Source: Tritrichomonas musculus (Eukaryota > Parabasalia > Tritrichomonadida > Tritrichomonadidae). Taken from it: a stretch of 64,000 nt of DNA. Shown here piece after piece: positions 28,205 through 43,200 of this stretch. Within the stretch, counting starts at the first letter, position 1. Every line of letters begins with the position of its first letter. Made by a program: the position numbers and the translations under genes. Below the pieces are notes generated by a model. That model had not been told where the DNA came from. It ran no database searches and saw nothing but the letters and a program-made list of their open reading frames with translations. Location: positions 124,001 through 188,000 of the forward strand of contig JAPFFF010000001.1 in NCBI GenBank assembly GCA_039105265.1. Direction: 5' to 3'.

Positions 28205-31200
28205 TTACATTACTCCCCAACTTTCTTCAAAGTCATTATTTGGAGCATCACCGGCATCTTCGTTATCATCATTTCCATCGAAAAGTGGACTATCTTGTGT
28301 ACCAGATGTTCCTGCCCAAATAGGATCGTCAGTTGTATTATTCTCTTCGACGCCAGTAATGCCAGAAATAGTTTCTTCATTCATTTCAGAATTTCTAGCA
28401 TTTTCTTCTTGTTGAATAGAAACTCTATTCCTGCAAACGAATAACCAAACGAGAATAATAACTACAACAATAATAACTACAGCAGCTACAGCGATACCAG
28501 CAATTAAAACGATCTTCTTAGTTTGATTCTTGTTACTTCCTGAACTGTTAGAGCCACTCTCATAAGAAGTTGAAATTGATGGTTCCAAAGTTGGAACTTC
28601 TGTTGGTTCAATTGTGGTTGAAGAAGAAGATGAAGAAGATGTTGTTGTTGGTTTAGAAGTAACTACTTCTGTAGCTGGTGGAACAAAGCCACTAGGTGGC
28701 GATGTTGCAGTTGGAGGAGGAGTAGTTGGTTCTGGTGTTGGTCCTGGTGAAGCAGTTGGCATATTTGTTGGTGGAGAAGTTGGAATTGAAGGAACTTGGC
28801 AAGTATGACAATCAAATATTCCTTGAGCAACTTGAATATTTTCTTCTTTTGAAACTTCAATTGAAACTTCTCTTGGTAAATCGAAGCAATTTCCTTCACT
28901 TAATTGAATTGTTCCATTGAAATCTGATTTAATGTGAGCAACAGTTTCTCCATCACCAGAACGTGTGAAGCAGTTTCCAATGAAGATTAATGATATCTCT
29001 GGAACTTCTTGTTCTTCATCACTGCTTTGAGCGCCAACATAAATTTGATATTGGCCTGGAGCCTTTAAGAAATCAAATTTGTTATTTGAAAGAACTACGT
29101 TTTGTTTGCATGATTTATCAATCATGATGTATAAGTTTGGTGCATTGTCATCTGCTGTATTTTCGGAGAATATGTTAGAATTGAAGGTAACTGAATCATG
29201 AGCATAGCAATAAACAGCTCCTCCTCCAATTGCATTATTTCTTGCAAATTTACAATCTTCAATTGTAACTTCTCCTTCAAAGTTTTCTTCTTGATTAGGT
29301 GAGTTTCTTGGATTTTCTTTCTTGATGTAAATAGCACCACCATAATAAACATTGCCAGCTTTGTTTCCATCAAAGAAGCATGAATGAAGAACTAAGTTGC
29401 TTCTTTGTCCTTGATATGCGAAAGCACCTCCTTGCTCGCCAGCAGTGTTGTTGATAAAGTAACAATCATTAAATTCAATATTAGTAAATGAAAATGTATT
29501 GGAAGATCCAATAGCGAAACCACCTCCATTGTATCTACATTCGTTATCTCTAAATGTGCATCCGTTAAGGATAAGAGTTTGTCCTTTCTTATCTTCTCTT
29601 GAAACCCAAAGACCACTTCCACCACCACTTGTTGGATCAGCATTAAAGAAGTTGTGCTCGAAGTAGCAGTCTTCAACATAGGTTTCATTGACATCGCCCA
29701 AATAAATAACTGAAACAATGAACTTGCCTGATTTTTGGTTCCAAATTAAGTTATTTCTTAAAATGATTGGTGTTGAAGGATATGCCATGATTGCTTGACC
29801 ATTTCTTGCTTGGCAGTTATCGAATAAGCATCCTTCAATCAAGATGCTTTCATCATTGTCTGTATTACTATCAACACGATAGTAAATACCTGCTCCTTGA
29901 TCTGGGTATTGAGCATTATGAATCTCGGTATCTCTAATTACAGCAATGCATTTAGATTCAATGTCAATACCACGAGATGACTTGTATATTGAATCGGAGT
30001 TAATTGTGCATGAATCAATTGTAACTGCCTTTGATTTAATGCGAATAACATTGTTGTAATTTGAATTTCCATGATTGTTATTGAATGTACACTCTGTGAT
30101 GTTAACATCTGGTGTTGTTTCGGTGATTGAAATTGCATTTGCATTAGCAGCGCTATTAGAATTAAATGTGCAACGAAGAATGTTGACGGATGTTGATGGT
30201 GAGTCGATTGTAATAGCACCACCATGAGGACCTGAACCTGATGCAGTGTTTGATTCAAATGTGCAATCTGAAATCAAAAGTGGTCTGCTCATGTGTAGCC
30301 AAAGAGCACCACCAGTTGGACCATTAGCTAAGTTGTCTCTGAATTCGCAGTGATCATATGTAAGAGCTGTATTTCCAATTGTATAACTTTCACCATAGGC
30401 CATAGCTCCACCTGAGTCAGATGCTTGGTTTTGTGTCCAATGGCAGTTTCTGAAGTTAAGTACGTTGTATCCATTAGGTGGAAGGACTCCGCGATCATTC
30501 GAAATCCACAGAGCTGATCCACCACCATCTCTACTAGATTCAGGAGTAACGAACTTGTTATGATGGAAAGTGCATTCATCAATGTTGAATTCCTCTATAT
30601 AGTTTTTATGTGAGAAGATTGATAAAATGAAATTACCACCACGGCAATTCTGGATAGTGTTCTTATGGAATACAAAGTCAGTATTAACATGAAGTATAAT
30701 TGCAGCGCCATTTGAACCACGGCAGTTGTCAAATGTTGAATCTTCAATAATAATTTGTTCTTCATTTGGTGTATTTTGTTTTGCATGATATAATATGGCT
30801 CCACCTGAATTTTTGAACGAGCTATCAACATAACGGCCAACTGAATTGTCATTTGTCTTACAATTTGTGAATGATGATCCTCTTACTGTGAGTCTGCATG
30901 GAGCAATAACTGCAAGAGACCTTGCTGACAAAGTATATTGGCCAAATCCGACTTCTGAGTCGATAATATTGAGTTCACCGCAAAGGTTGATGATTTGAGA
31001 GTTGGTGTTACCATTGCTGATAATATTGCATCTTTCGATGTTAACTACTTGAACATTTTGAGAAATATATAAGGCATTTGCATCAATAGCAGAGTTCTTT
31101 GTAAATTCTGTATCAATGATATCAACTTTTCCATAATAAGATTGATCCAAATATATGTTACCACCAATAGAAGTGTTACTTAAAGCCTTATTAGCTTCGA

Positions 31201-34200
31201 ATCTTGATTTAGTAATTAATAAAGAAGCCTCGGATGAAGATGAAAGCCATAAGCATCCTGCTAATTCTGTCTTACAGTTATTTCTAACAAATACGCAATC
31301 ATCAAAGATAAGATTGATATTCTTTAATTCAGTTGAATCGCCATAAGCTAAAGCGCCACCCTTGTATGGTGATGAGTTCAATGTCCAGTTACATTTGTGG
31401 AATGTTAAATTGAATGGTGTATTAGCATTACTTCCAGAATTACCAATATAAATACCTGAGCCACCTCCATCATATTTAGTGTTGGAGTTGATAGTCTTAG
31501 GATAGCATTTGTTATTATAGAATGTCCATCCTTCAAGTGTGTAATCTGTCAATACTCCTCTCTTAAGGATAAATGTTAATGAATATTGTCCAATTCTTGA
31601 GTTTTGAACGACATTGTTTGTAATTTCTGGAACATTCTTTGGATTGATGTATAATGCACTTCCGCTTTCAGCTGAGCAGTAATCAAATGTGCATCCATCA
31701 ATTAAGATGCTTTCAATAATTTCATCATTATTAACACTGTCATCTGGGCATGAATAATAAATACCAGCGCCGAATTTGTTGCCAGTTGTAAGGTTACATT
31801 TGGAGAATGTTGAATCTCTAATTGCATGTGTTCCAATTGATTCAAGTGTGAGACCACGGCATGAATTCAAGATATTTGTGAATGAAATTGTGTTTTCAGT
31901 ATATTCAAATTGTCTAACGTTGATTGAAACAACTTCATCTGAAGATGATTCATAGCCACAATCAACAAATGTATTTTCAGTTAAGAATGTTTCTGTTGAT
32001 AAGCTGTTGATATAGATTGAATTGGCTTTAGTTTGTGCATTATCACGTGTAAATGTGCATTTGGTAATAGTGCAAGTTGGAGCTGTTGATTCAACGATTA
32101 TTGAACCTGCAATTGCAGAGGCAACATTGTTTCTAAATGCACAATTCTTGATCTCAATGCCTGATTTGGTTGCAATCCAAAGAGCACCACCATTGTTTTT
32201 AGCAATGTTTGCAGAAAATGTGCATCCATCAAGAACTAAATCAGTTGATTTGACAGTATTTGAACGGCCAATAGCGAAGGCACCTCCAACATGTGGTGAT
32301 ACATTATCTCTCCATTGACAATCTGTAAAGTATAATTGTAAGCCTCTTTGTTGTGCAATTTCTTCCTTATTAGCAATCCAAACACCAGAGCCACCACCAT
32401 CTTCACTTCCAGATCGTACATTGAATGAATTGCTTTCAAATATGCATCCTCTCAAATCATAAAAGAGTTGGAGTTCGTTGAAGAAGATATCAAAAACATA
32501 ATTACCGGATTGATGGTTTCTGAATGTGCATCCGTGTATATCGGGAGCAATTGATGTATCAAAGAGTGCAGCGCAAGCATTTGGTGCACTGTTGTTATCA
32601 AATATCAAATCTTCAAATTTAAGTACGGAATCACTGCTTTGGTCACCTGTAACATGGAAGTAGATACCGCCTCCCCAATTATTTTCGCTGCATCCAGCGG
32701 AATTGCATTTGATGAAGCTACTTCGAATCAATTCGATTGATGTAGAGACATCGATTTCAATACCACGGCTAGCTTGTTTTACATCTGTATATTGAATTGT
32801 TGTATCTTCCATGTGAATCTTTGTACCAGAAAATACAATTGCTGATCCATCATTATTTGATCCGCAATCAGTGAATACGGTATCAACAATGGAAACACGA
32901 GAGTCTGCATCACAATAAATAGCATGTCCTTTTCTTTGTGCAGCGTTTAGATTATCTCCATTAAATGAGCATCCATCAATTGTAAATTCGACTTGTGTGT
33001 TAATCCAAATTGCACCTCCTTTACCTCCATCAGCAACATTGTTGTAAAATTCGCATTCTCTTAAGTTAACCATGATATTCTTGAGTGTACCAGATACACC
33101 ATATGCAAATGCACCTCCATATTGAGAAGCACGATTATTTCTAAATACGCATTTGTTTAATCCAATTGGATAATGCTTGTTTGTAAGATATTGAGCAGCA
33201 GCGATCCAAATACCTGAACCACCTCCATCGATACCAGAATTAAAGTAGTTTTCTTCAAATATGCAAGAATCAATTGAAATTTCTTGTAAAACTTCAACTT
33301 GGTAGAAAATAGCAAAGATGTATTTGCCACTTACATGCTTTCTAATTGTACATGAAGTAAAGTTAGGTAATGTTCTAGGTTGCATCAATATAGCGCAGCC
33401 ATTTGATGCGTTATTGTTTTCGAAAATAACTTTCTCCAATTGGATTAATTCTTCTGGTTTACCATCATAATTGCCACCAACGTAATATAATCCACCTCCA
33501 CTTTCGCTTGTTCTGCATCCTGTAATTGTAGAGTTGGACAATTCTAACCTGCATTGAACAGGGAAATGGAGACCACGTGAACCTCCATTTGGAGCTGTAA
33601 ATTGAATGATGTTTCCATTATTAAAGATGAATGTTTTGGCTTCTGATTCAATAACGCTTCCTTTAGTACCGCAGTTAACAAACCTGTTCTGAGATATTGT
33701 CGCAATTGGTAAGCCACGAACCAAATAAATTGCATTTCCGTGTCCTGAACCTGTTTCTTGTGTTGAATAGAAACCGTTGTTGAAGATAAATGGTTCGAAT
33801 GCACCGTCAATGCAAATAGCACCTCCATAACCAGTCAAAGATTGGTCTGTGAAGTTGCAGTCTTTAATTGTTGCTTGGTATGAAATATTGAAATACAATG
33901 AAGCACCTCTTCCATTACCGCCAGTTGCTGAATTGTTGGCAAACTTGCATCCATTGAATTCAACAGAATATTCTTCCAAGTTATTTGCAACTTTATGAAA
34001 TGCTACAGCTCCACCAAATCCTGTTGATCGAAGGTTATAAAATTGGCAGTTATTGAAAACAAGATCTTCGATTTTATCATGTTGAAGACCAATACCTCCA
34101 GCATAGTTTTGAGTGTATTCTGTAGTGCAATTAAGGAAGTGGCAGCTTTCAAATATTTGTGGCTGTTCTCTAAGCAATGCAGCAGGTGACTCAATATAAA

Positions 34201-37200
34201 TAATAAACTTATCTGCAGGTGGATTGCTATTTTGGATGGTTACTTCAATTAAAGAAGCGGGATGATTTATATTGAGATAAAGTGCGCAGGCCCTTCCTTT
34301 TGTGGAAGTTGAAGAATAGCAACTATCAAATACAGTATTTTCGATAATTATACTTTCTTTTTTATTGGGATCTTTCTTATTTGCAGCATTGTATGCAAAA
34401 CCGCATCCATGCTCATTATAAACGCAGTTGTAGAATGTAGAACCTATAATTTCAACTTTATAAGGACTATTGACAATAATACCTCTAGATGACTTTTTAT
34501 TATCGTTAAAGAATATTCGGCTATTTATGAACTTAAAATCACTTCCATAATCCCAAATAACAGAATGTCCATTGTTATAATGGCAATCTGTAAATGTGCA
34601 GTCATCAACGGTGACTAAACCAGCATCTTGTGCTATACAAATTGCATTACCATCTGTCTTAGAGTGGAGGTTATCAAATTGACATCCTTTAATGGAAACT
34701 CCTCCTTTATTATCTGCATCTATATAAATAGCACCACCAAGTTTTGCGATTCCTGGATCATTAACGTTTAATGTGTTGATAAATTTGCATCCTTCAACAG
34801 TGGTCGAGTGCTTAGGAGATGAAATGAAAAGAGAACCACCATTTTGATTAGCTGCTTTGTTATCTTCAAAAGTACATCCGTCATAAAGAACACTCTTCAA
34901 ATTTGTGAAATCATATGATTTGCCAACAGCACCACCACCGATAACTGCAGTTGAGTTATCAAAAGAATTTCCAGTAAATATACAATTTGAAAATACGATA
35001 TTTTGGGCTCGGTTGATATAAATACCTGCACCACCTCCTTCAAGGCAGTCTGCAATGTTGTTGATGAATTTAAATTGACTAAGTTCGAATTGTGTGACAT
35101 TTGAACCACTGATATGATCCCATTTAAATATGTATCGGCCTTTAACAGTGTCTCTGATTGTGCAATTTGTGAAAGTTGATTGTAGATTTCCATAGCCTTG
35201 TATAACTCTTCCATCTGCATTATTAGCATGATCATTGTTACAATTTTGGAATAATGAATTTTTAAGAACAAATTTGCAATTGTCTTTACCATCTTGACCA
35301 TTTAATCCGTATCGAATTGCACTTGCATAGCCAGCAAATTGACTATTCCAGCAATTAACAAAATTGCATTCATCAATATCCATGTAAGCAAATCTTTCAA
35401 TACATACAGCAGCACAAGACTGAGTGTGAGTAGTGAAATTAAAGTTGCATTTCTTAGCTATAAGCGATTTTTGAATTTCTCTGCTGTCACTTCCATATAT
35501 AATGAAGTTATTGTGATTAACTTTTACACAATCGATAAAATCGCAAGATGTAAGTTGAACAGTAGTACTCTTGAACAACCTCATTACATTTCCTAAATTA
35601 TTTCCATCAGACACTCTAAATCCAACTCCATTAAACACGCAGTTATTAAACTCAGTTCTACCATTTTCACCAGATGAAAGGATACTGAAGTATTTATCTC
35701 CAGGAGCAATTGTAGCATCATTAAGTTCCATTGTTTGGTAAGAATTGTAGAATAAAAATCCATCTTCTCCTGCGTTATCCATTTGATTGGTACCATCAAA
35801 TATAATTCTATAACCATTTTCATTTGATGACTGATCAATAAATGCAATTAAACCAGTTTTCGCTGCAAAATTATTAAGAAATGTGCATCCTGTGACTAAG
35901 CAATTTGAACTTAAAGTTTGTTCGACTGGATTTGGATTGATATATAAAGCTCCACCGCCATTATTAATTTCTCCCATACCAAAATTAGAATTTCCGCCAG
36001 TAGCTCGGTTATTTTCGAATGTGCAGCCTCTAACTTCCCATCCACTGCTTGTTTCAAGAGCCAAAGCACCACCACTGGTAGCTGTATTTCCTTTAAATGT
36101 GCATCCATCAAAAGTATATTTAGGAGTAATAGTGCTTGCATTATTTCCGACTTGAATTGCACCTCCTTTATCGTTAGAAATGGAGTTACTTTCGAATAAG
36201 CACTCTTGAAGAATAACTTCAAGTTGGAAAGAAGAGCATTTAACTGCAAATCCTATACCACCTCCAATTCCATATGTTTTGCTACCTTTGGTAACTTTAT
36301 TATTAGTCCAATTACAGTTATTGAAAGTAACACTGCCGCCGTTATTTAATTTTTGATCAACATATACAACTCCGATCAGAGCTTCACGAGCAGGGCAATT
36401 TTGGACTGTGATATTTTCTATTTCTATGTTTGGAGCATAGTTAAATGATAAATCAAAGCAACGAACGTCACTGCCAGCACAGTTGTCAAATAAGATGTCT
36501 CTAAGAACAAGTTCAAAGGATTGTGTGTTGGCATTAGTAACTCTTAATGTCAATCCGCATCCAGATCCGTCAGGTGAAATATTTTCAAATGTATTCCTTT
36601 CAATAACACCAGAAACCGAATATAAACCGCCAACACTGTCCCTAATTATATTATCTGTAAAGGTAAAGGATGTAGACAATGAATGGACAGTCCATCCTGA
36701 TGTTCCACAATTTTCAAATATGCAATTGTGAATTATAGGATTACGTTCAGTAGATTGTGTGTTAGATTCTTCAAACTTAATTGCGTTACCTTCACCATTT
36801 GGTACTCTGCAGTTTCTAAAGAGAACGTTTTCTATTTCTGTAACAGCGTTTACATCGGAATGAATAGCTCTACAAGATTTGGAGCTATCGCTCAAATCAA
36901 ATGATACATCACTAATTGATACGTCTGTACCTTTGGTCATGATAAGTGAGTATTCTTTTTGCTCAATATTATTATTAAATGTGCAATTTCCATTGATAGT
37001 AATTATTGGAACTTTGTTATTAGCAGTTGGTCGATTGGATTCTTCAGATATATATATAGCGCATCCATTTGAGCAATTGTTATTATTGAATGTGCAGCCT
37101 GAAATTGCGATTGTGCAACCGAAACTCATTTTCATTGAGTCAATATAAATAGCTCCACCAAATTCATCAGCATGGTTACGTTCAAATACGCTATTTTCAA

Positions 37201-40200
37201 TTATTATGGTGTTTTTAGCAGCAACTGATAAGCCTCCGCCAAAACGATCAGCAGTATTGCCAATAAATGTGCAATTAGAAACAGTAAAATCATTAAGTAC
37301 ATTTCCATCATTAATTAGTTGAAGGCCTCCGCCATTTCCTGTTTCGGCACCTACATTCGATTCGACGGCATTATTCCTAAATTCGCATTGAGAAAATGTG
37401 ATGTGGCGTTTGATTTTTTTATTATCTTCCCAAATACCTGAGCCGCCTCCATATGATGCGCTACATCGGTTATCTATGAACTTAAATTTATCAAAAGTGA
37501 AGGAATTTACATTATTTTTAAGTTCAAATCCAATAAGTACAGGACCCAATGTACCATCTTTAAATGTTATATCACTGATAAATACGTTTTCACTGTTTAC
37601 AGTAAAATGAATTGCAACACGATCGTTTCCTTCTGGCTCGCTAAATGAAATATTATGAAGAGTTAAGTGTTCATCAGATGCTTGGCCATTTGTTGGTTCA
37701 TAGAAAATAGCTCCTCTGTTTGTGCAAACAGTTCTACGCAAAATGCAATTGGTTATTTCATGTCTTCCGAAGGTCAAAACTTTGATAGCTGGTGCTCGAG
37801 GAGTATTTGGATCATTTAGATTTCCTGAGAATAAGCAATTATTAATTACAGAATTCTTTCCAGCATCATAAATTGTATAATAATCAAAATATTTATCTGC
37901 ACGATCATGTCTCCTGCCGCATATTTCAAATTGGCACGATTGAATTTCAACTGATTGAACATTTTGATTAATTTCTATGGCTGATCCAGTATTGGCGCTA
38001 TTATTGTTGTAGCATTTATAGAATGAAGTATTATGAACAGTGTTTTCACTATCAACTTTAGCAAATTTAATACCGCAAACATAATTTAGAACATCATTTG
38101 CTTCAATTCTAGAGTCAGATATTGAGAAATGTGGAGACTCAGTATGAATTGCAAAATTATATTTGTTAGGTCTGTTACTTAATCTATAATTAGAATTATT
38201 CTTGAAATAGCAATACTGGTCTAAATTAACTGAATTGGTTTTAGAAGTTGATTCATCCTTTATGTAAATGGCACTTCCATCACCATCTTTGTCATAATTT
38301 TCTTCAAAACGGCATGCTTCAATTGGGCAGGTCGCCATATGGGTAGTTTCTATATAAATAGCGCCTCCTTTGCGATCAGCATGATTAAAAGTGAATATAC
38401 AATGACGAAATGCTGTTGGTTTATCAAGGTGAAGACACACAGCACCTCCGTTTCCTACAGCTGAATTTCTATCGAATATGCATGAATCAAATGAAGTTTC
38501 AAAATGAGCAATTGATGAACCGCCCATTTGGAAAGCTCCACCACCAGTTGTATGTATATGTCTATTGTTTGTGAATTTGCAATTTGAGAATGTTAATTTG
38601 GGATAAGAATTATGGTCGTTCTTATTAGGAGGTTCAATCCAAAAACCAGCAGAACCGCCATAATCAGATCCGGATTCGATGTTATCAAAAGTATTATTAT
38701 CAAATGTTAAATCTGAAGTGATTTTATTAATATAAATCATATATCCGTTCATGCCCTTATTTGTGTTGCTGCAATGAGATATAATATTGTGGCTAAAATC
38801 AAAGTTTCCATTAATGAGGTTAAAATAAAATAAATTAAATTTCACAGCCTTGTTGATTCCCTCAATTGTATTGTATTTAAAAGTAACATCTCTATTAGTA
38901 TGTTGATCATCTATAGGAGGATCAAATTTTATTGTTGGGTTAAGATTGTTTGTATTAGATAGAGGGTTGCAATTAATAAATTCATTGTTTTCTATTTCAA
39001 TAGCACCGTTACTTAGGATACATAAGGCTCTGCCTGTTTTTCCTTCTTTATTGAAGATAATTGAGTTACCTTTGAATTGGCAATTTGAATTTTCAATAGT
39101 TATAACATAATCATTTCCACAATTGCAATTTATAAAGTTGCATTTTTCTATCACTGCACTTTTAACATCTTTTTCAATTTTTATTCCGCCAGCTAGGCCT
39201 TCAAAAGTCAAATTGTTAAATATCATATCTCCACCACCAATAAATCTAATTGGCTTAACATTATTATTAGAACTTTCGTCGATATTAAAATCTTCAAATC
39301 GGAATTCGTTGGCTCCAGATACTATAATATAATGTTGTGGATCATTGATATTTATGAATTTATTGCTTTTATCTAGTTCAAACATATTAACATTTTTGTC
39401 AACATATATGCAGGAGCCATCGCCACCATTTACTTTGCAATTATCAAATTTGGTGGTGAACAAGCCTATTTCGCCGATATTTGAAGCATAGATAGCACCA
39501 CCTGAACCGCCCAATGCAATACAATCTGTGAAATTGCATCCTTCAAAGACATATTGATTGTCTACAGCTAAAAGTTCAAGATTTGAACTTTCTTGTGGCA
39601 TTAATAATACAGCACCGCCATTCTTAAAATCGGCTTCTTGGCCTAAATGTAATCCTCTGAAATCAATGTTTCTAAAATCCACTCTTGTTTGAGTTGCAAT
39701 ATGAATACCTCTAGTACCTTCTGTTGAGGTGAAAGCACAGGATTCAAGAACTAAGCCCTTACATGAAGAATAGAGCATGCTGTTTGCGCCAGGGTTATTA
39801 TCAAAAGTCAAGTCAGATAACAAGCAAGTTGATGTTTCTCCTTTTACGTATATTGCTGAACCATATTTTGCTCGGTTGTTTGTAAAACTGCAATTAGTAA
39901 TGGAAACCCTTTGGTTCCTCTGAACATTAACATTAGGGTTAATGAAATCAGGATCGATAAATAAAGCCCCTCCGCCTTCTCCTGATCCAGTAGTTTGTGC
40001 TTCATTTCCAGTAAATGTACATCTATCAATTGTTACAATGCCTGTGGTGTGTATTGCTAGGGCGCCACCTTCTCTTTGAGCTACATTATGAATAAAGTTG
40101 CAATCTTCAAATAGAAGATACATGTAATAATTAGATTCAGAATAGCCAAATTGGAATGCGCCTCCTTGGCCATTATGTAAATTAGGACGATTGTGTGCAG

Positions 40201-43200
40201 AATCAGAATCTACTGATTTTTCAGCTTTGTTTCCTTCCCAATAGCATGACCTGAAGTTTACATTAATTTCATTCTTTTTCTCTTTCTGAGCAATCCATAA
40301 ACTGCATCCTCCACTCAAAAGAGCATTAGATGTGATTCTAATAAACCTCCAATTAGTAAATTCATAATTAGGTCGTGTAGTTTCAGTAAAGTAAAAGGCG
40401 CCAGAATGGCCTCCAGTTGGTAGGTTCTGAATTGTAATTCTATCACAAGTCATTGTTGTATAGTCGATTGTAATTTTGAAGCAGCGTGCATTAACTCCAG
40501 CTATTCCATCAAACACAACGTCCTGCATCACTAATTTTTCAGTTGCTCTGGATGATTGATCTATTGGTTCATAGTAAATACCAGCGCTCTGTGTATTAAC
40601 ATTAGGATCATCACTGCCAGCACCTTTATAGTTGCATTTGGTAAAGAAGGAATTTGTGATTGTTATGTTGCACCTGGAATCAATGCATATGGCTCCCATG
40701 GCATTGGTAGTATCATCAAATTCAATTCTGCAATTGTCAAAATAAAACTGATTGGAATGGACAGTTATAACGTATTGTTGTACAGATGGGTCAACAGATT
40801 GGTTTTTCTGGCAATTCTTAAAGGTACAGCCAGTGAAATAGCCACTTTGTTCTTGGTTAATGACAATAGAACTTGAAAAGTTCATGTCCTCATATTTTGC
40901 AGGAGCTTTTCCATCAAATCTAATGGGATTAGATACTGGTTTATCTGGATATGATGTTTCAAAAGTAGAGGTCTTTATATCAATTGTTTTATCAGAAACA
41001 ATTGTGGATCCTAAAACGCCATTATCGATAAAATGATTACTGGCAAATTCTGAGATATCAACATTAGCATCTCCTGCTTGAATACATAGTGCGTGGCCAT
41101 CTGAAGCTTCATTTTCTCTGAATGTGTTGGAAACTATTTCAAAATTAAGAGTGCCGGTAGAATGTTTTGAATTGATATAAACAGCTCCTCCTAAGCCATT
41201 TTCTTCAGCAAGTAAATTAGCGGATTCTGAGTCAGTATAGGCAGCTCTGTTATTTAAAAAGTTACAGTTTGTAATTGTAATATCTGCAGTGGTCTCAATT
41301 GATAAAGCTCCTCCAAACTTAGGAGATCTGTTTCCAGTAAACTCGCAATCATTAAACTTTAATTCATGTCCATTGGTTTCTGGTGTATTGCCGTGTTGGA
41401 AAGCTCCTCCATTTCCTGAGCAGTAATTGTTAATCCATTTGCAGTTTTCAAATGATATTTTTTTTAATGGGATTAAACTTGCACCAGAACCGCCTCCAAA
41501 TTGATTGTTTGAATTACAATTATCAAAAGTGCAATCACTAAATGAGATATCTTGGTTAACTTTGATTTGATAAATGAATGATGAAGAAGATATAGATTGA
41601 ACATTTGTAATATTAAGATTTTGTATAGATAATGAATCACCTGGGCTTAACTCTACATCATTAAGAATAATATTAATTGCTTGAAATTCATTTCCAATGC
41701 AAGATTCAAATGTGATATCTGTAATATCAGTAATTTCCGTTGTTCCGCTTTCGCTATGGATATAAAGGTTTCCTTTGCCTTGATCGTTTTTATTATTTCT
41801 AAAGTTGCAATTTGAAATAGAAAGAAGGCTTGGTGAATTTATTTCCATACCAGAGCAAGCATTAGCTGAGTTGTCAAAATTAAAATTGGAGTTTTCAATA
41901 TAGGATTTTGAATTGAGAATAACAACAGAATATTTGTTTGCCTTACAGTTGATAAAATTGCAATCATTAATTGTTGTACTTGATTGTTTTGTTCCTGATA
42001 GCTGAATGCTAGAATCTTTTGATGCCTTACAGTTTGTGAATGTTGATTGGGTTAATGTAGTTATGCCATTGAAAGTGGCATCGATTGCCGCGCATGAACT
42101 ATCTAAATTTGAATATTCAACTATATTGTCACTAAATATTATGTTTTCACATGAGCATTTAATGAGAGCTTGTGTATTGTCTTGATTATTATCTGTAAAT
42201 TGACATAAAGAAATATTTAATGTTTTGATCTTAATGTTATCTTCTTCTATCAATATTCCTGGAGCGCCACTGGTAGCCTTATTAAGAATAAATTGGCAAT
42301 TAGATATTGAAATTAGATCCATTGGAGAAGTATCAACATTACTACTACTTGTACCTTGAATTACTTTGCCATAAATATATATTGCTCCCCCTTGCGTTGC
42401 AGTATTTCCTTCAAAAATGCAATTTGAAATGTTTAGTTTTTGATTGATGCTAATTGCAAGCGCTCCACCTTTTCCATTAGGACAATTGTTTCCTTTGAAT
42501 TCACAGCCGTTGAAATTTAAAGAAGTTCTAGAAGTTGTTGATGAATATCCACATTGAAAGGCACCTCCATCACTATAAGGAGATTCTGTATGATCGTTTA
42601 AATTGTAAATAAAATGGCAATCTGTATATGTTAAGGAAATAAGTTTTTCTGCTTGAGGACCAAACCAATGGCTTGAACTACCTCCATATTGAATTCCGCT
42701 TGATATTCTCATATTGCGATATGTATTGCTAACAAGTTCAATTTTATCTGCAAAAATTCCATTAAAAGTCATAAAATAGCTCGCTTCCATCATATCGTTA
42801 TTTCTAAAAATATTTCCACTAATAATGGGTGCATTTCTCAAATTTTCAATGCTAAGGAACGACTGACGATTATATACTACTGTATTATTTGTGAATCGGA
42901 AAATTCCATTTGTACTTGTACTTTTTAGAGTTATTGTGCCACTATTATTAAAAAAGCAATTATCTATTTCAACATCTTTTGTATTGGTTAAAATGGGTTT
43001 CGATGCCGTAATTGGATCATCAAATGAAAATTGACAACTTTTGAGATGTATTTTTGAGCCTTCACTTAAAACACCAATTACACATAATGAAATTTTATTA
43101 CCACAATTTATAAAGCTGCAGGTATCAAATTTTACATTAACATTATTAGCTGAATTAACATTTAACACATTTCCGTCTGCTTGGTCATGTTTGGTATTGT